This document shows positions 26,779 through 37,118 of a stretch of 49,287 nt of DNA, piece after piece. The notes beneath the pieces were generated by a model, which made no database searches, was not told the DNA's origin, and was given only the letters and a program-made list of their open reading frames with translations. Each line of letters begins with the position of its first letter. The first letter of the stretch is position 1. This DNA is from Syntrophomonas sp. (GTDB taxonomy: Bacteria > Bacillota > Syntrophomonadia > Syntrophomonadales > Syntrophomonadaceae), in NCBI GenBank assembly GCA_028709585.1, contig JAQVWS010000001.1, forward strand, positions 8,791 to 58,077, read 5' to 3'. The position numbers and the translations under genes were made by a program.

Positions 26779-28326
26779 TTATTTGATAATCCTGCGAATC
26801 ATATCTATATCAAATTCCTTTAACAATAATAACATTACCCCGTATACGGCAATTCCAACGATGATTGCCCCTAAAGTAGCTAGGTTAGAAATTAATCCGT
26901 AAGCCACCATGAAATTATATGCCAGATTGACTGCTACTCCCATTGTTAAAGTGATTAGAACCAGTTTCAGCAACCTGCCGATTTCATAATGCAATCCGGT
27001 CATTTTTTGCAGGTAATAGAGGTTTAAAGCGGAACCGATAGCAAATGCCAATAGGGTTCCGATGGCCGCACCCCTTATATTTAAAATCGGAATACTGGTA
27101 AGCGTATAGTTAAAGATGGTTTTCAATACTCCGGTTCCAATTAAGTTTCGCATGGCAATTTCCGGCCTGCCTATTCCTTGTAATCCTGCACTGCTAAGCT
27201 GGAATGCTGCCAGTGCTATAGTAGAAAAGGCTAGAATCTCAAGGGGTATTCCGGCTTCAGGGGTGGCATAAAGCAGATCGCATATCTGCCAGGCCAGGAC
27301 ATATAATCCAGCCGCACAAGGAAAGGAAATAATCATTCCGGCTCGCAAGCCATAGTTCATACGGCTATTTAATAGCTTATTATCACGCTGCGCAAGCGCT
27401 TCACTTATAGCCGGCACCAAACTGGTTGCAATGCTGATAGTAAATATGGTGGGTAATCCAATCAGAATTGCGGCCATTCCAGACAACTGCCCAAATAGCT
27501 CGGTAGCCTGCGAAGCGGTATATTGAATTGCCCTCAGACGGCCAGGGACAATTATCGCATCTAATACCTGCACCAGCGGCAGCACCACTGCTCCAAAAGA
27601 AACTGGAACCGCCAAATTCACCAGTTGTCGAGCCAATGTTGCTGTTTTATCCCCACTGTAAACTAATGTGCTCAGTTTCTCTTTCTCAAGGTATTTATAT
27701 CTTAAAAAGAATATGATTAGGACGGTTAACCCAACCGCCCCTCCCACTACTGCTCCAAAGGTTGCACCAGCAGCCGCAAATTCCAACCCTCGGGTAAAAA
27801 GTATATAAGCCATGATAATTACCGCAGAAACTCGGAAAAGCTGCTCTAATACCTGCGAAACAGCTGTAGGTACCATCCATTGATGACCCTGAAAATAACC
27901 ACGGAAAACAGACATCAAACAGGAGAAAAATATAGCCGGGGCAACTGCAAGTATGGGATAATAAGCCCGAGGTTCGTTTAAAACCGTATCAGCCAGAAAA
28001 CGCGCTCCCATTATTACCGCTATAGTTAGTAAAATGCCGAATATTAAAAGAATAAATAGGGATACCCCAAATATTTTTTTACTATCTCCAGTGTACCCCT
28101 GCGTTTCCTTGCGAGATACCAGAACACTTATAGCTACTGGCACACCAGCCGTAGCTAATGCCAGAATGGTTGTATATATTGGATAAGCCATCTGATAAAG
28201 ACCCATACCTTCTCCTCCGATTAACCGGGCTAAAGGCACGCGGTAAATGGCTCCCAGTATCTTACTAACTGCTCCGGCTATGCTCAAAACCAGGGCTCCT
28301 CTGAGAAAATTGCCTTTCTTTTGCAT
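26779..28326 (-). CDS. Polysaccharide biosynthesis/flippase family protein (SpoVB/YabM-like)
   Basis: Polytopic membrane protein; GALVLSIAGAVSKILGAIYRVPLARLIGGEGMGLYQMAYPIY; located between spoVT and mazG. Confidence 0.9.
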   Translation of the reverse strand: MQKKGNFLRGALVLSIAGAVSKILGAIYRVPLARLIGGEGMGLYQMAYPIYTTILALATAGVPVAISVLVSRKETQGYTGDSKKIFGVSLFILLIFGILLTIAVIMGARFLADTVLNEPRAYYPILAVAPAIFFSCLMSVFRGYFQGHQWMVPTAVSQVLEQLFRVSAVIIMAYILFTRGLEFAAAGATFGAVVGGAVGLTVLIIFFLRYKYLEKEKLSTLVYSGDKTATLARQLVNLAVPVSFGAVVLPLVQVLDAIIVPGRLRAIQYTASQATELFGQLSGMAAILIGLPTIFTISIATSLVPAISEALAQRDNKLLNSRMNYGLRAGMIISFPCAAGLYVLAWQICDLLYATPEAGIPLEILAFSTIALAAFQLSSAGLQGIGRPEIAMRNLIGTGVLKTIFNYTLTSIPILNIRGAAIGTLLAFAIGSALNLYYLQKMTGLHYEIGRLLKLVLITLTMGVAVNLAYNFMVAYGLISNLATLGAIIVGIAVYGVMLLLLKEFDIDMIRRIIK

Positions 28327-28390
28327 ATTAGTCCTCCCTGTTTTACGAGGTTTATTATATCATAATGACAGTGGCAAATCTTGCAGCAAA

Positions 28391-28490
28391 GGGGACGGTT
28401 CTTTTGCCTGCTTCCTCAGTCTGCCGTCCCCTTGCTTCTCCCAAATTTTTCGTAAACACCAAAACAAATGCAGGCAAAAGAACCGTCCCC
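28391..28490. repeat. 100-bp inverted-repeat element, copy 3
   Basis: Arms at 28391-28411 and 28470-28490; interior near-identical to copies 1 and 2 (about four differences from copy 1). Confidence 0.9.
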
Positions 28491-28513
28491 ATAAACCGCC
28501 CATAAACCGTAAA

Positions 28514-28547
28514 AAAGGCGATCTTATTCTAATATAAGACCGCCTTT
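28514..28547 (-). terminator. Hairpin downstream of spoVT
   Basis: AAAGGCGATCTTA...TAAGACCGCCTTT; T-tract in minus-strand sense. Confidence 0.7.
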
Positions 28548-28559
28548 GATAAACGACAA

Positions 28560-29120
28560 CTACTGTTCCATCTGTTTAGCCAGGAATCCAGCTGCGGTTT
28601 CAACCAGTTTAACCTCCATTTCTCCCAGCTTGGCTCCTTCCTTGCTAACGATGATAACCGCCCCAATTGGATCTCCTTGGGTAATAATAGGAGCTATTAC
28701 CTGAGATTTAATAGTATATTCACGATCATCTGTTTTAATGACATTCACGTTCTCATCCTCAGGATGTTCCACATCATTCATTATAATGGTATTGCGTTCA
28801 TTTAGAGCTCTCTCTAATAATTTTCCGACCGACTTGTTTAGGAATTCCTTTCTGTTGCCCCCAGCTACTGCAATTATTACATCCCTATCCGCAATCATAC
28901 AAATGTGACCGATTGTTTCATGCAGGGATTCTGCATATTCCTTGGCAAAATCGCCTAATTCCGCTATAGGAGAATATTTTTTTAAGATTACTTCACCTTC
29001 ACGATCCACAAAAATCTCCAGTGGGTCTCCCTCGCGAATGCGTAGTGTTCTTCTGATTTCCTTGGGAATTACAACTCGACCAAGGTCGTCAATACGGCGA
29101 ACAATTCCCGTTGCTTTCAT
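28560..29120 (-). CDS. spoVT: Stage V sporulation protein T
   Basis: MKATGIVRRIDDLGRVVIPKEIRRTLRIREGDPLEIF (AbrB-type) plus C-terminal GAF-like domain. Confidence 0.97.
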   Translation of the reverse strand: MKATGIVRRIDDLGRVVIPKEIRRTLRIREGDPLEIFVDREGEVILKKYSPIAELGDFAKEYAESLHETIGHICMIADRDVIIAVAGGNRKEFLNKSVGKLLERALNERNTIIMNDVEHPEDENVNVIKTDDREYTIKSQVIAPIITQGDPIGAVIIVSKEGAKLGEMEVKLVETAAGFLAKQMEQ

Positions 29121-29177
29121 TTTAATTCTGTCCCTCCTTTTTTATATATTGAAAAATATTGTTTTCTTTCTCAGTGA

Positions 29178-29208
29178 TAGTATATAACTCGAAATACCCT
29201 TTTATTCA
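29178..29208 (-). promoter_or_regulatory. Sigma-G-type promoter upstream of spoVT
   Basis: Minus strand TGAATA-N18-TATACTA. Confidence 0.65.
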
Positions 29209-29302
29209 CTTTTTACCATACAACTGCAAAAAATAATTCTTTACATATTTATAAAGACATCAGGTAAAAATAATACCGCATGAAAATTGGGGGCGGAATG
29301 AA

Positions 29303-30418
29303 ATGATTCGAATTACTAATTTCCAGATATACTGCTTACTCCTTTTAACAACAACGCCTCTGGCTTACCTGGTTACCCCTATGATGGTTACTCATATCGT
29401 TGATAACAACAGCTGGCTGGCTATCTTGACTGCTATAATCCCGGGAGCTCTGCTAATTTATGTTTACATATATATACTCAAGAATAGTATTCGGCCTTTC
29501 CCGGCTTTATTAGAAGATTGCCTGGGCAGTATAATCGGGAAAATAATCGGTTTTTTTTACATCTTTTCTTTTTTATTTGGAACTGCTGTGACCTTGCGAT
29601 ATTTTGTAGCTCTTATCGGTAGCAGTACAGTCCCGGATACCCCTTTAAGCATCTTTATCGGCGCTATGCTTTTGGTCAGCTATTATGCCCTTAAAACAGG
29701 AATGGCTAACATCGCTCGCGTTGGTGAACTGTTAATCATTTTCGGCCTACCTATCGCCTTTTTTATTATTTTAATCAGCCTGGCCCAAAAACCTGATTTC
29801 AATAGCCTGCTGCCTTTTAAATCTATCGATTTTGAGAGTTTTACTACTGGGATTTTTTATAGCTTTTATATCTTAGGCGATTTAATGGCTATACTAATAT
29901 TGGCTTATTTTTCCACCAACCGAGAAAAGATCCCCAGCACACTTTTTCACGTTTTATATACATATATCATACTAATTTCCCTGACTGCCGCAGTATCAGT
30001 CATCCAGTTTGGTTCGAATTATAACAATCTGATAACTTTTCCAACATTTAAGATGGTACGCACTATATTAATAAGTGATTTTATTCAGAATATTGATGTG
30101 GTATTCATAGCAATATGGATAATCGGTATGTTTGCTGCGATTTCCGTGAAGTGGTTCTTAGCGTGCTATACAATCCAGCAGTTATTCGGCCTGAGAGATT
30201 ACCGTTTTTTAGCGGCTCCAAGTTCAGTAGCCATAGGTATTATTTCTCTTATGATGGGAAGAAATATCATAGAAGTGCAAATTATTCTCCATAATATTAT
30301 GCCCATAATCTATAGCATATTTTACATCTTTATTCCCCTAATAATTTTTTTCATCCTGCTTTTTAAACCTAATCCCGGCGCAGATATTGCTACTGGTATA
30401 AAAAATCCCGTTTCATGA
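29303..30418 (+). CDS. Spore germination permease, GerAB family
   Basis: Polytopic; ITNFQIYCLLLLTTTPLAYLVTPMMV, FGLPIAFFIILISLAQKPDFNSLLPF; adjacent GerA and GerC homologs. Confidence 0.9.
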   Translation: MIRITNFQIYCLLLLTTTPLAYLVTPMMVTHIVDNNSWLAILTAIIPGALLIYVYIYILKNSIRPFPALLEDCLGSIIGKIIGFFYIFSFLFGTAVTLRYFVALIGSSTVPDTPLSIFIGAMLLVSYYALKTGMANIARVGELLIIFGLPIAFFIILISLAQKPDFNSLLPFKSIDFESFTTGIFYSFYILGDLMAILILAYFSTNREKIPSTLFHVLYTYIILISLTAAVSVIQFGSNYNNLITFPTFKMVRTILISDFIQNIDVVFIAIWIIGMFAAISVKWFLACYTIQQLFGLRDYRFLAAPSSVAIGIISLMMGRNIIEVQIILHNIMPIIYSIFYIFIPLIIFFILLFKPNPGADIATGIKNPVS

Positions 30419-30480
30419 AGATACCTATTTTTAGAGATGAAATATTTTATATTTGAAATAAAGCAAAGCAGGTATTTTAT

Positions 30481-32043
30481 ATGCGTTATATGAGAGGCAG
30501 AAGAAAAAAGGACAGTCCGCCCCCAACTCCAGAAATCATTGCTCAGCCAATTTCGGATGATATTCAGGAAAACCTGGATAATTTGCATCTTCTTCTGGAA
30601 AGATGCTCAGACGCAGTTTTTAAAGAATTTGCTTTTGGTCCTGATTTAAAGATCCGAGGCCTGGTAATATATTTTGACGGCTTGGTAGACCGGCAAGAGG
30701 TTGAAGATCATCTGTTGAAATCATTGATGCTGGAAATCAATATGCAGGACGATAACAAATATCACTGGCCCAAACACGATATTTTTCAATGGATTAAAGA
30801 TAGTATTCTTTCCTTAAGTGAAGTAAAAACTGTCACCACTCTGCAGGATCTTTGCCACTCCATCAGTTCCGGTGATACGGTACTGCTAATTGATGGTTAT
30901 GACACTGGTTTAATAGCGGGAACCCGCTCCTGGCAAGGGCGTTCCGTTCAGACCCCCGAAAGCGAAGTAGTGGTGAGGGGACCTAAGGAAGGTTTTACTG
31001 AAACCCTTCGTTTTAATACGGCTCTCTTACGTCGTAGATTAAAAACCGCTAATTTCAAGATAGAGAGCTTTGTTCTGGGAAGAATCACCAAAACCGATGT
31101 GGCTCTCTGCTATATTGAAGGTATTGCACCTGAAGAGTTAATTGCAGAAGTGAAAAAGCGCCTTGGCAATATAGATATTGACGGTATATTGGACACCGGT
31201 TACCTGGAGGAATTCCTTGAAGATAATCATTGGACCATATTTTCCCAGATGGAATATACTGAAAAACCGGACCGGGTTTGTGGTCATCTTCTTGAAGGTC
31301 AGGTATCCATTATGGTGGATGGTTCTCCTATTGCTTTAATCGCTCCCACTTCCTTTCCTCGTTTCGTGATCGCCTCTGAGGATTATTATGAACGGTATAT
31401 TCCGTCTTCATTATTCAGGATTATGCGCTTTTGCTCTTTTTTAGTAGCTCTATTGCTGCCTTCTTTGTTCGTTGCCTTAATTACTTATCATCATGAGATG
31501 ATTCCCTCCCCACTGTATTTAACTATTGCTTCAGCCCGGGAAGGAGTTCCATTCCCGGCTTTTTTTGAAGCATTGCTTTTGGAAATTACCTTTGAATTGC
31601 TTCGGGAAGCAGGGCTTAGACTGCCTCGGTCCATCGGACCTGCGATAAGTATCGTAGGAGCACTGATCATTGGAGATGCGGCGGTAAAAGCCGGTTTGGT
31701 TTCAACGCCCATGGTAGTAATAGTCGCTTTTACAGGAATTGCTTCCTTTATCACTCCATCTTATAATGCCGGAATTATTATACGGATTGCCCGTTTTGCA
31801 TTTTTAATCGCGTCTGGTTTTTTAGGTTTGTTTGGAATTATGATTGTTTTATTAGCATTCTTGATCCACATGGCTTCTTTAACCTCCTTTGGGCTCCCTT
31901 ATCTATCCCCATTGGCACCTTTTAACCCAGGCCAAATGACCGATATTATTGTTCGCCGGCCCTGGTTCATAAACACGATGCGTCCAACTATGAAAGGAAT
32001 TAGAAATGCAGTTAGACAAAAATCATCTGATACAAATGAATAA
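30481..32043 (+). CDS. Spore germination receptor A subunit (GerA family)
   Basis: GDTVLLIDGYDTGLIAGTRSWQGRSVQTPESEVVVRGPKEGFTETLRFNTALLRRRLK; ALLLEITFELLREAGLRLPRSIGPAISIVGALIIGDAAV. Confidence 0.96.
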   Translation: MRYMRGRRKKDSPPPTPEIIAQPISDDIQENLDNLHLLLERCSDAVFKEFAFGPDLKIRGLVIYFDGLVDRQEVEDHLLKSLMLEINMQDDNKYHWPKHDIFQWIKDSILSLSEVKTVTTLQDLCHSISSGDTVLLIDGYDTGLIAGTRSWQGRSVQTPESEVVVRGPKEGFTETLRFNTALLRRRLKTANFKIESFVLGRITKTDVALCYIEGIAPEELIAEVKKRLGNIDIDGILDTGYLEEFLEDNHWTIFSQMEYTEKPDRVCGHLLEGQVSIMVDGSPIALIAPTSFPRFVIASEDYYERYIPSSLFRIMRFCSFLVALLLPSLFVALITYHHEMIPSPLYLTIASAREGVPFPAFFEALLLEITFELLREAGLRLPRSIGPAISIVGALIIGDAAVKAGLVSTPMVVIVAFTGIASFITPSYNAGIIIRIARFAFLIASGFLGLFGIMIVLLAFLIHMASLTSFGLPYLSPLAPFNPGQMTDIIVRRPWFINTMRPTMKGIRNAVRQKSSDTNE

Positions 32044-33208
32044 ATGGAAATTAGTCTGCATTTTATTCTTGATTCTTTTTTCGCTGTTCTTTACAACCGG
32101 ATGCTGGAACCAGTTGGAAGTAAATGATACAGCGGAAGCAGCCGCTCTAGTTGTTGATCTGGAAGAGAACCAGCCAAGTCTTTCGGTGCAGCTGGTGCAT
32201 CGTTCTTCTGCAGGGGAGTCTGGATCAAGCTCACCCCAACACATAAATATAACCCAAGTCGCCTCCACCTTCACGGAAGCCGCCCGGAGAATCACGCTCA
32301 GCGTCCCCAGGCTCCCTACCTGGTCACATGCTGGGTCCATTATCATAGGCGATAATCTGGCCAGCCAGGATCTGGGCCGGGCAACAGATTTTTTAGCTCG
32401 CAACCGCAATATCCGCAAAAGCGCACTGGTCTTTATCAGTAAAGATGCCACCGGCAAAGAATGTTTGGATGCTGAAGTTTATTTGGAATCCCACGCGGGT
32501 AACGCTCTGAAAAAGCTTATCAGCATCCAGGAAACACAGTTGGGCATTTACACACCTGTAACTCTGGATCAATTCCTGCAGAATCTTGCCACTCCGGGGA
32601 TTGACCCCACTGTTCCCCAATTGTCTATCCAGAAGGACGGTGATAAAAATATGCTTCGTTTAGATGGAACCGCAGTCTTTAAAGAACGAAAAAAAGTTGG
32701 CTCGCTCAACGAGATGGAAAGTCAAGGATATCGCTTTATAAACCCCAAGATGATAACCGGTGGCCTTATCATTATCTTTTCGCCGCTGGAGAATATCCCT
32801 GACAGCGATAAGTTAATTTCTATAGAATTAACTCGTTCCCAGGCTAAAATTACTCCGCAAATCGAAGGTAATCGTATTATTAACATGAAAATTAGTATCG
32901 AAGCTGAAGGAAACTTTTATGAGCAAACCTTCGCCGAAGAATTTATTAGCTTCGATAATATAAATGCGCTGAATGAGATGGTCAATGAGAAGATCAAAGC
33001 GCTTATCATCGCTTCAATCGTTAAGGCTCAACTGTTGAACAGTGACATCTTCGGCTGGGGTCAGAGTGTATATCGAACCAATCCCTCTCTCTGGAATGAG
33101 ATAGAGAAAGATTGGCCGGAAATTTTCCCGTCAATTCAAGCTGATATAACTGTAAACTTCCAATTAAGAAGGTCTTACCTACTGGATGAATCCTTTAAGT
33201 TCAGATAA
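32036..33208 (+). CDS. Spore germination receptor C subunit (GerC lipoprotein)
   Basis: Lipobox TTGCWNQLEVNDTA; ATG overlaps the gerA stop codon. Confidence 0.92.
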   Translation: MNKWKLVCILFLILFSLFFTTGCWNQLEVNDTAEAAALVVDLEENQPSLSVQLVHRSSAGESGSSSPQHINITQVASTFTEAARRITLSVPRLPTWSHAGSIIIGDNLASQDLGRATDFLARNRNIRKSALVFISKDATGKECLDAEVYLESHAGNALKKLISIQETQLGIYTPVTLDQFLQNLATPGIDPTVPQLSIQKDGDKNMLRLDGTAVFKERKKVGSLNEMESQGYRFINPKMITGGLIIIFSPLENIPDSDKLISIELTRSQAKITPQIEGNRIINMKISIEAEGNFYEQTFAEEFISFDNINALNEMVNEKIKALIIASIVKAQLLNSDIFGWGQSVYRTNPSLWNEIEKDWPEIFPSIQADITVNFQLRRSYLLDESFKFR

Positions 33209-33226
33209 CCGTAAGGAGGCATAAAT

Positions 33227-33433
33227 ATGATTTGGATATTGGTTTTTATATACATACTAATCCTGGCCTCGGAATTACCGATGCTTATAAAGAAGCGCTG
33301 GTATAGAGAAATTGCAGTGTTCACCGTCATTTTCTTAATCAGTGTATATATGGGAATGGTTCAGTTTTATAACTGGCCTTTTTATAACCCCTTGGATTAC
33401 CTACTGCCAATATTCAAAGATTATGCCACATAA
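33227..33433 (+). CDS. Small two-TM protein at the end of the ger operon (possible D subunit)
   Basis: 68 aa, hydrophobic segments WILVFIYILILASELPMLI and VFTVIFLISVYMGMVQFY; preceded by AAGGAGG, 18 bp after gerC. Confidence 0.75.
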   Translation: MIWILVFIYILILASELPMLIKKRWYREIAVFTVIFLISVYMGMVQFYNWPFYNPLDYLLPIFKDYAT

Positions 33434-33497
33434 AAACCATTGCCTGCTGATGTAAAAAATACTTATCCAATTGCTACAATAGGCCTGTTAATACTGG

Positions 33498-36400
33498 CTA
33501 AATCATATCCATGACATATTTTAAACCCTGAAGTGCGGATATATTATCCAAGCGAATAGCCAGGCTATTAGGACTCAGTTTTTTATATTTTAAACCTCCG
33601 GGGGCTTCAAAATTGCCCGGCAGCGGGTGGGATAGATAGATTACTACCTCTTTTCCCTTGTGACGAAGTCCTTTGATGTGTTTATCCCGAGCCTTAAGAC
33701 GCAGATAGGCCACCTGCAGAAAATTTTCTACCGGCACTGGCATCTTGCCGAAGCGATCCTTTATTTCATCTCTTATTGACTCAATTTCAACAGGATCATC
33801 AGCCAGTAATAAACGCCGATAAATTCTCATCTTAGTGCCTGGATCGGGTATATAACTATCCGGTATATAATAGTCAACATCGATATCCAACTGGGGTTTT
33901 AGGGGTTCCTTGATAGTGGTGCCTTTGAACTGGGCGGTCTCCCGTTCCAGAAGCCGGCAGTACATGTCAAAGCCTACGGCATGTATATAGCCATGCTGTT
34001 CAGCGCCTAGAATGTTTCCCGCTCCCCTTATTTCCAGATCACGCAGGGCGATCTTTATGCCTGCTCCCAATTCATTGAACTCCCGAATGGCATTAAGCCT
34101 CTTTTGAGATGCTTCAGTAATCACCTTGTCAGGTCGATAGGTAAGATAAGCATATGCTATCCGGTTGGAGCGGCCTACCCGTCCTCGCAGTTGGTAGAGC
34201 TGAGCTAAACCCATATGATCTGCCATATCGATTATAATAGTATTGACATTAGGCATATCCAAACCAGATTCAATAATTGTTGTACACAATAATAGGTCAT
34301 ACTCGCCTTGCATAAAATCCAGCAGCGTTCGGGCCAGCTCGTCTTCGCGCATTCTGCCATGCCCCACCGCAATCTTTATATCAGGCAGTAGTTTATGGAG
34401 TTCTTCTTTGACCCTTAATATATCCTGTATTCGATTATGAACCAGAAATACCTGGCCTCCTCGATTTACTTCAGCTAGAACCGCCTCGCGCACAATTTCT
34501 TCGTTGTATTCCATAACATAACTAGTAATAGGGTACCGCTCGGGGGGAGGGGTTTCAATAACGCTCAGATCTCTAAGGCCGGTCAAACCCATATGCAAAC
34601 TCCTGGGTATGGGTGTAGCAGAAAGGCTTAGTACGTCTACCTGTGCTTTTAAAGCCTTAATTTTTTCCTTCTGTGCCACTCCGAAGCGGTGTTCTTCATC
34701 CACCACTAACAAGCCCAGGTTTTGAAATTTTATATCCTTGGATAAAAGACGATGGGTAGCAATCACAACATCTATGGCGCCTTTGCCCATTTCTGCTAAT
34801 ATTTTTTTCTGCTGACTGGCTGATTTAAAACGGCTTAATACTTCTACATTGGCGGGAAAATTCTGAAACCGTTTCTTAAAGGTTATGCCATGTTGTTCGG
34901 CCAGAACGGTGGTAGGAACTAAGATGGCCACTTGTTTGCCGTCCATAACTGCTTTAAAAGCTGCCCTCAAAGCTACTTCGGTCTTCCCATAACCTACATC
35001 GCCACACACCAGCCTATCCATGGGTTTAGGTTTCTCCATATCCTTCTTAACATCGATAATTGCTTTCAACTGATCAGGCGTCTCCTGATAGGGAAAATCG
35101 TCCTCAAACTGGGTCTGCCAAGGTGTATCCGGAGAAAAAGCATGTCCTTCAACTGTAGCCCTTGTTGCATATAAAGCGAGGAGTTCCTGAGCCATTTCTT
35201 GTATCGACTGAGTTACTTTCTGGCGTGTTCTTTCCCATTCTGTGCCCCCCAGTTTATTCAGGCGAGGTTCTTTGGCTTCCGAGCTGGAATATTTATGGAG
35301 CAAATCCAGCTTGTCTACCGGTACGTATAGCTTATCGGTTCCTGAGTATTGCAAGAGAATATACTCGCGCGTTACCCCATCGGTTTCTACCTGGGTAACT
35401 CCGCGATAAATCCCTATCCCATATAGTTCATGAACAACATAGTCCCCTCGTTTTAAATCTTCCGCCAGGATTCTCTGTTCAACGCGCTTCCTGGAGCGGC
35501 TAGCCCAGTTGTTTTTGTTGCCCCAAAAGTCCTGTTCGGTTACTATCACTAACTTAAGGGTCTGACTTTCAAAGCCACGTCGGTATCTTGCGGATATAAA
35601 TTCTACCCCGGCCAGATGCCGATCACTCAACTCTCGGCTTAATTCTTCCTTCAAGACTTCCTGCTTGATAGCCAGCCTGACAGTATACTTTTGTTTTAGC
35701 CATTCTGCTAAACGTGTGAAGAAACTATCATAACGGTTGTAAAAGGGTTCCATTTCCTTTTGCGATATATGTTCGTATACAGCTACATTAGCCTGGGGAA
35801 TATCGGAAGGGAAAAAGGAATGATATACTACCGTATGGTTGACCAGGTCAGCAACCAGCTTATCACGCTCTAATAAAGATAGTTCCTCTCGGTCTGAATT
35901 TTCCCTGCGCGCCTCCTTTATGAATTCACGGTACCTACGGCTCTGCTTATTTAAGTGTTGGTAGAATGATCGTGCTTCATCAAAAAACACCGTACTCCTT
36001 ACTGGCAGATAATCAAGAACGGTACTATCTAAATCTTCACCAACCAGTTCATCAGCCGGACTAATTAATATCCGTTCTTCTTTATTGCCTGAACGTTGCG
36101 TGTCTATATCAAAGCGGCGAATGGATTCCAAAACATCACCGAAAAAATCAATTCGGCAGGGCTCATGATCGCCGGTTGGGAAAACATCCACCAACCCGCC
36201 CCGAACCGCCAGCTGACCAGGGCGAGTTACAGTATCAGCTCTCTCATAGCCCGCTTCCAGAAGTTTCTTTAATAATTCATATACAGGATTTTCCTGACCA
36301 ACTTCCAATGTTATTATGGACTTCTTCATTTGTGCGGGAGAAATAATTCGATAAAGCAGCCCTCCCGGAGTGGTGATGATAACCTTATGGCGGCGGGGAT

Positions 36401-36752
36401 GAAAGAGCAACTCCTGCAGGGTAGATATACGTTGCATTTCCGTCTGGGAAACATTTTTCTTCATAAATACAAAATCGCGCTCCAAGAACAGCGCCACTTT
36501 ATCATTGCCCAGCAGGTTATTCAGCTCATCGGCTAAATCATATGCTTGCTCTTCTCCCGGAACGATACAGAGCAGCTTGCCCGCAGTGCTATTATATAGC
36601 TCATGAAGCAGGAAAGTTCGTGCTGTCCCCGCTAAACCACTTAACATTAAGTCTTTTTTACTATCTAAACAATGCTTTAAGGAATCCAACAACTCTATGT
36701 TCAAAACCAAACTTCCTCCCGCGATAGAGCTTGTAATAAATCTAGGGGCCAA
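33498..36752 (-). CDS. mfd: Transcription-repair coupling factor
   Basis: RAD module YVVHELYGIGIYRGV, helicase motifs GDVGYGKTEVALRAAF and VVDEEHRFGVAQKEK, QLRGRVGRS. Confidence 0.97.
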   Translation of the reverse strand: MAPRFITSSIAGGSLVLNIELLDSLKHCLDSKKDLMLSGLAGTARTFLLHELYNSTAGKLLCIVPGEEQAYDLADELNNLLGNDKVALFLERDFVFMKKNVSQTEMQRISTLQELLFHPRRHKVIITTPGGLLYRIISPAQMKKSIITLEVGQENPVYELLKKLLEAGYERADTVTRPGQLAVRGGLVDVFPTGDHEPCRIDFFGDVLESIRRFDIDTQRSGNKEERILISPADELVGEDLDSTVLDYLPVRSTVFFDEARSFYQHLNKQSRRYREFIKEARRENSDREELSLLERDKLVADLVNHTVVYHSFFPSDIPQANVAVYEHISQKEMEPFYNRYDSFFTRLAEWLKQKYTVRLAIKQEVLKEELSRELSDRHLAGVEFISARYRRGFESQTLKLVIVTEQDFWGNKNNWASRSRKRVEQRILAEDLKRGDYVVHELYGIGIYRGVTQVETDGVTREYILLQYSGTDKLYVPVDKLDLLHKYSSSEAKEPRLNKLGGTEWERTRQKVTQSIQEMAQELLALYATRATVEGHAFSPDTPWQTQFEDDFPYQETPDQLKAIIDVKKDMEKPKPMDRLVCGDVGYGKTEVALRAAFKAVMDGKQVAILVPTTVLAEQHGITFKKRFQNFPANVEVLSRFKSASQQKKILAEMGKGAIDVVIATHRLLSKDIKFQNLGLLVVDEEHRFGVAQKEKIKALKAQVDVLSLSATPIPRSLHMGLTGLRDLSVIETPPPERYPITSYVMEYNEEIVREAVLAEVNRGGQVFLVHNRIQDILRVKEELHKLLPDIKIAVGHGRMREDELARTLLDFMQGEYDLLLCTTIIESGLDMPNVNTIIIDMADHMGLAQLYQLRGRVGRSNRIAYAYLTYRPDKVITEASQKRLNAIREFNELGAGIKIALRDLEIRGAGNILGAEQHGYIHAVGFDMYCRLLERETAQFKGTTIKEPLKPQLDIDVDYYIPDSYIPDPGTKMRIYRRLLLADDPVEIESIRDEIKDRFGKMPVPVENFLQVAYLRLKARDKHIKGLRHKGKEVVIYLSHPLPGNFEAPGGLKYKKLSPNSLAIRLDNISALQGLKYVMDMI

Positions 36753-36866
36753 ATATAATCAATAACAAGCCCTTAAGTGGACACTGCTAAAATCAGCCTC
36801 CACCATTAATTAATAGTATTCTTATTTACGATTTAGATTCTATAGATTCGATTAAATTTAAATGTA

Positions 36867-37028
36867 CTAGCTGTAGAAGTGTTGACTTAATGATGCAGGT
36901 GCAACCAGACCCATTTCCAGAGCGCATTCGTCACACATACCCTGAACCTGAACCTCGCCTTCTTCACCCTCCACCTCAACCACACTGAACACTCGTTCAC
37001 AAAACTCGCATATATAATATATCTTCAA
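36867..37028 (-). CDS. Fin-like small double-CxxC protein (anti-sigma-F Fin family candidate)
   Basis: LKIYYICEFCERVF...GMCDECALEMGL; located between mfd and pth as fin is in B. subtilis; TTG start after GGAGGGC. Confidence 0.72.
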   Translation of the reverse strand: MKIYYICEFCERVFSVVEVEGEEGEVQVQGMCDECALEMGLVAPASLSQHFYS

Positions 37029-37118
37029 AATGCCTGCCCTCCTATGGTTTTTCTCATATCTTTCCATACCAGGGCGACAAATATACCCTATCGAATATTA
37101 AAACCATAATTAATAAAA

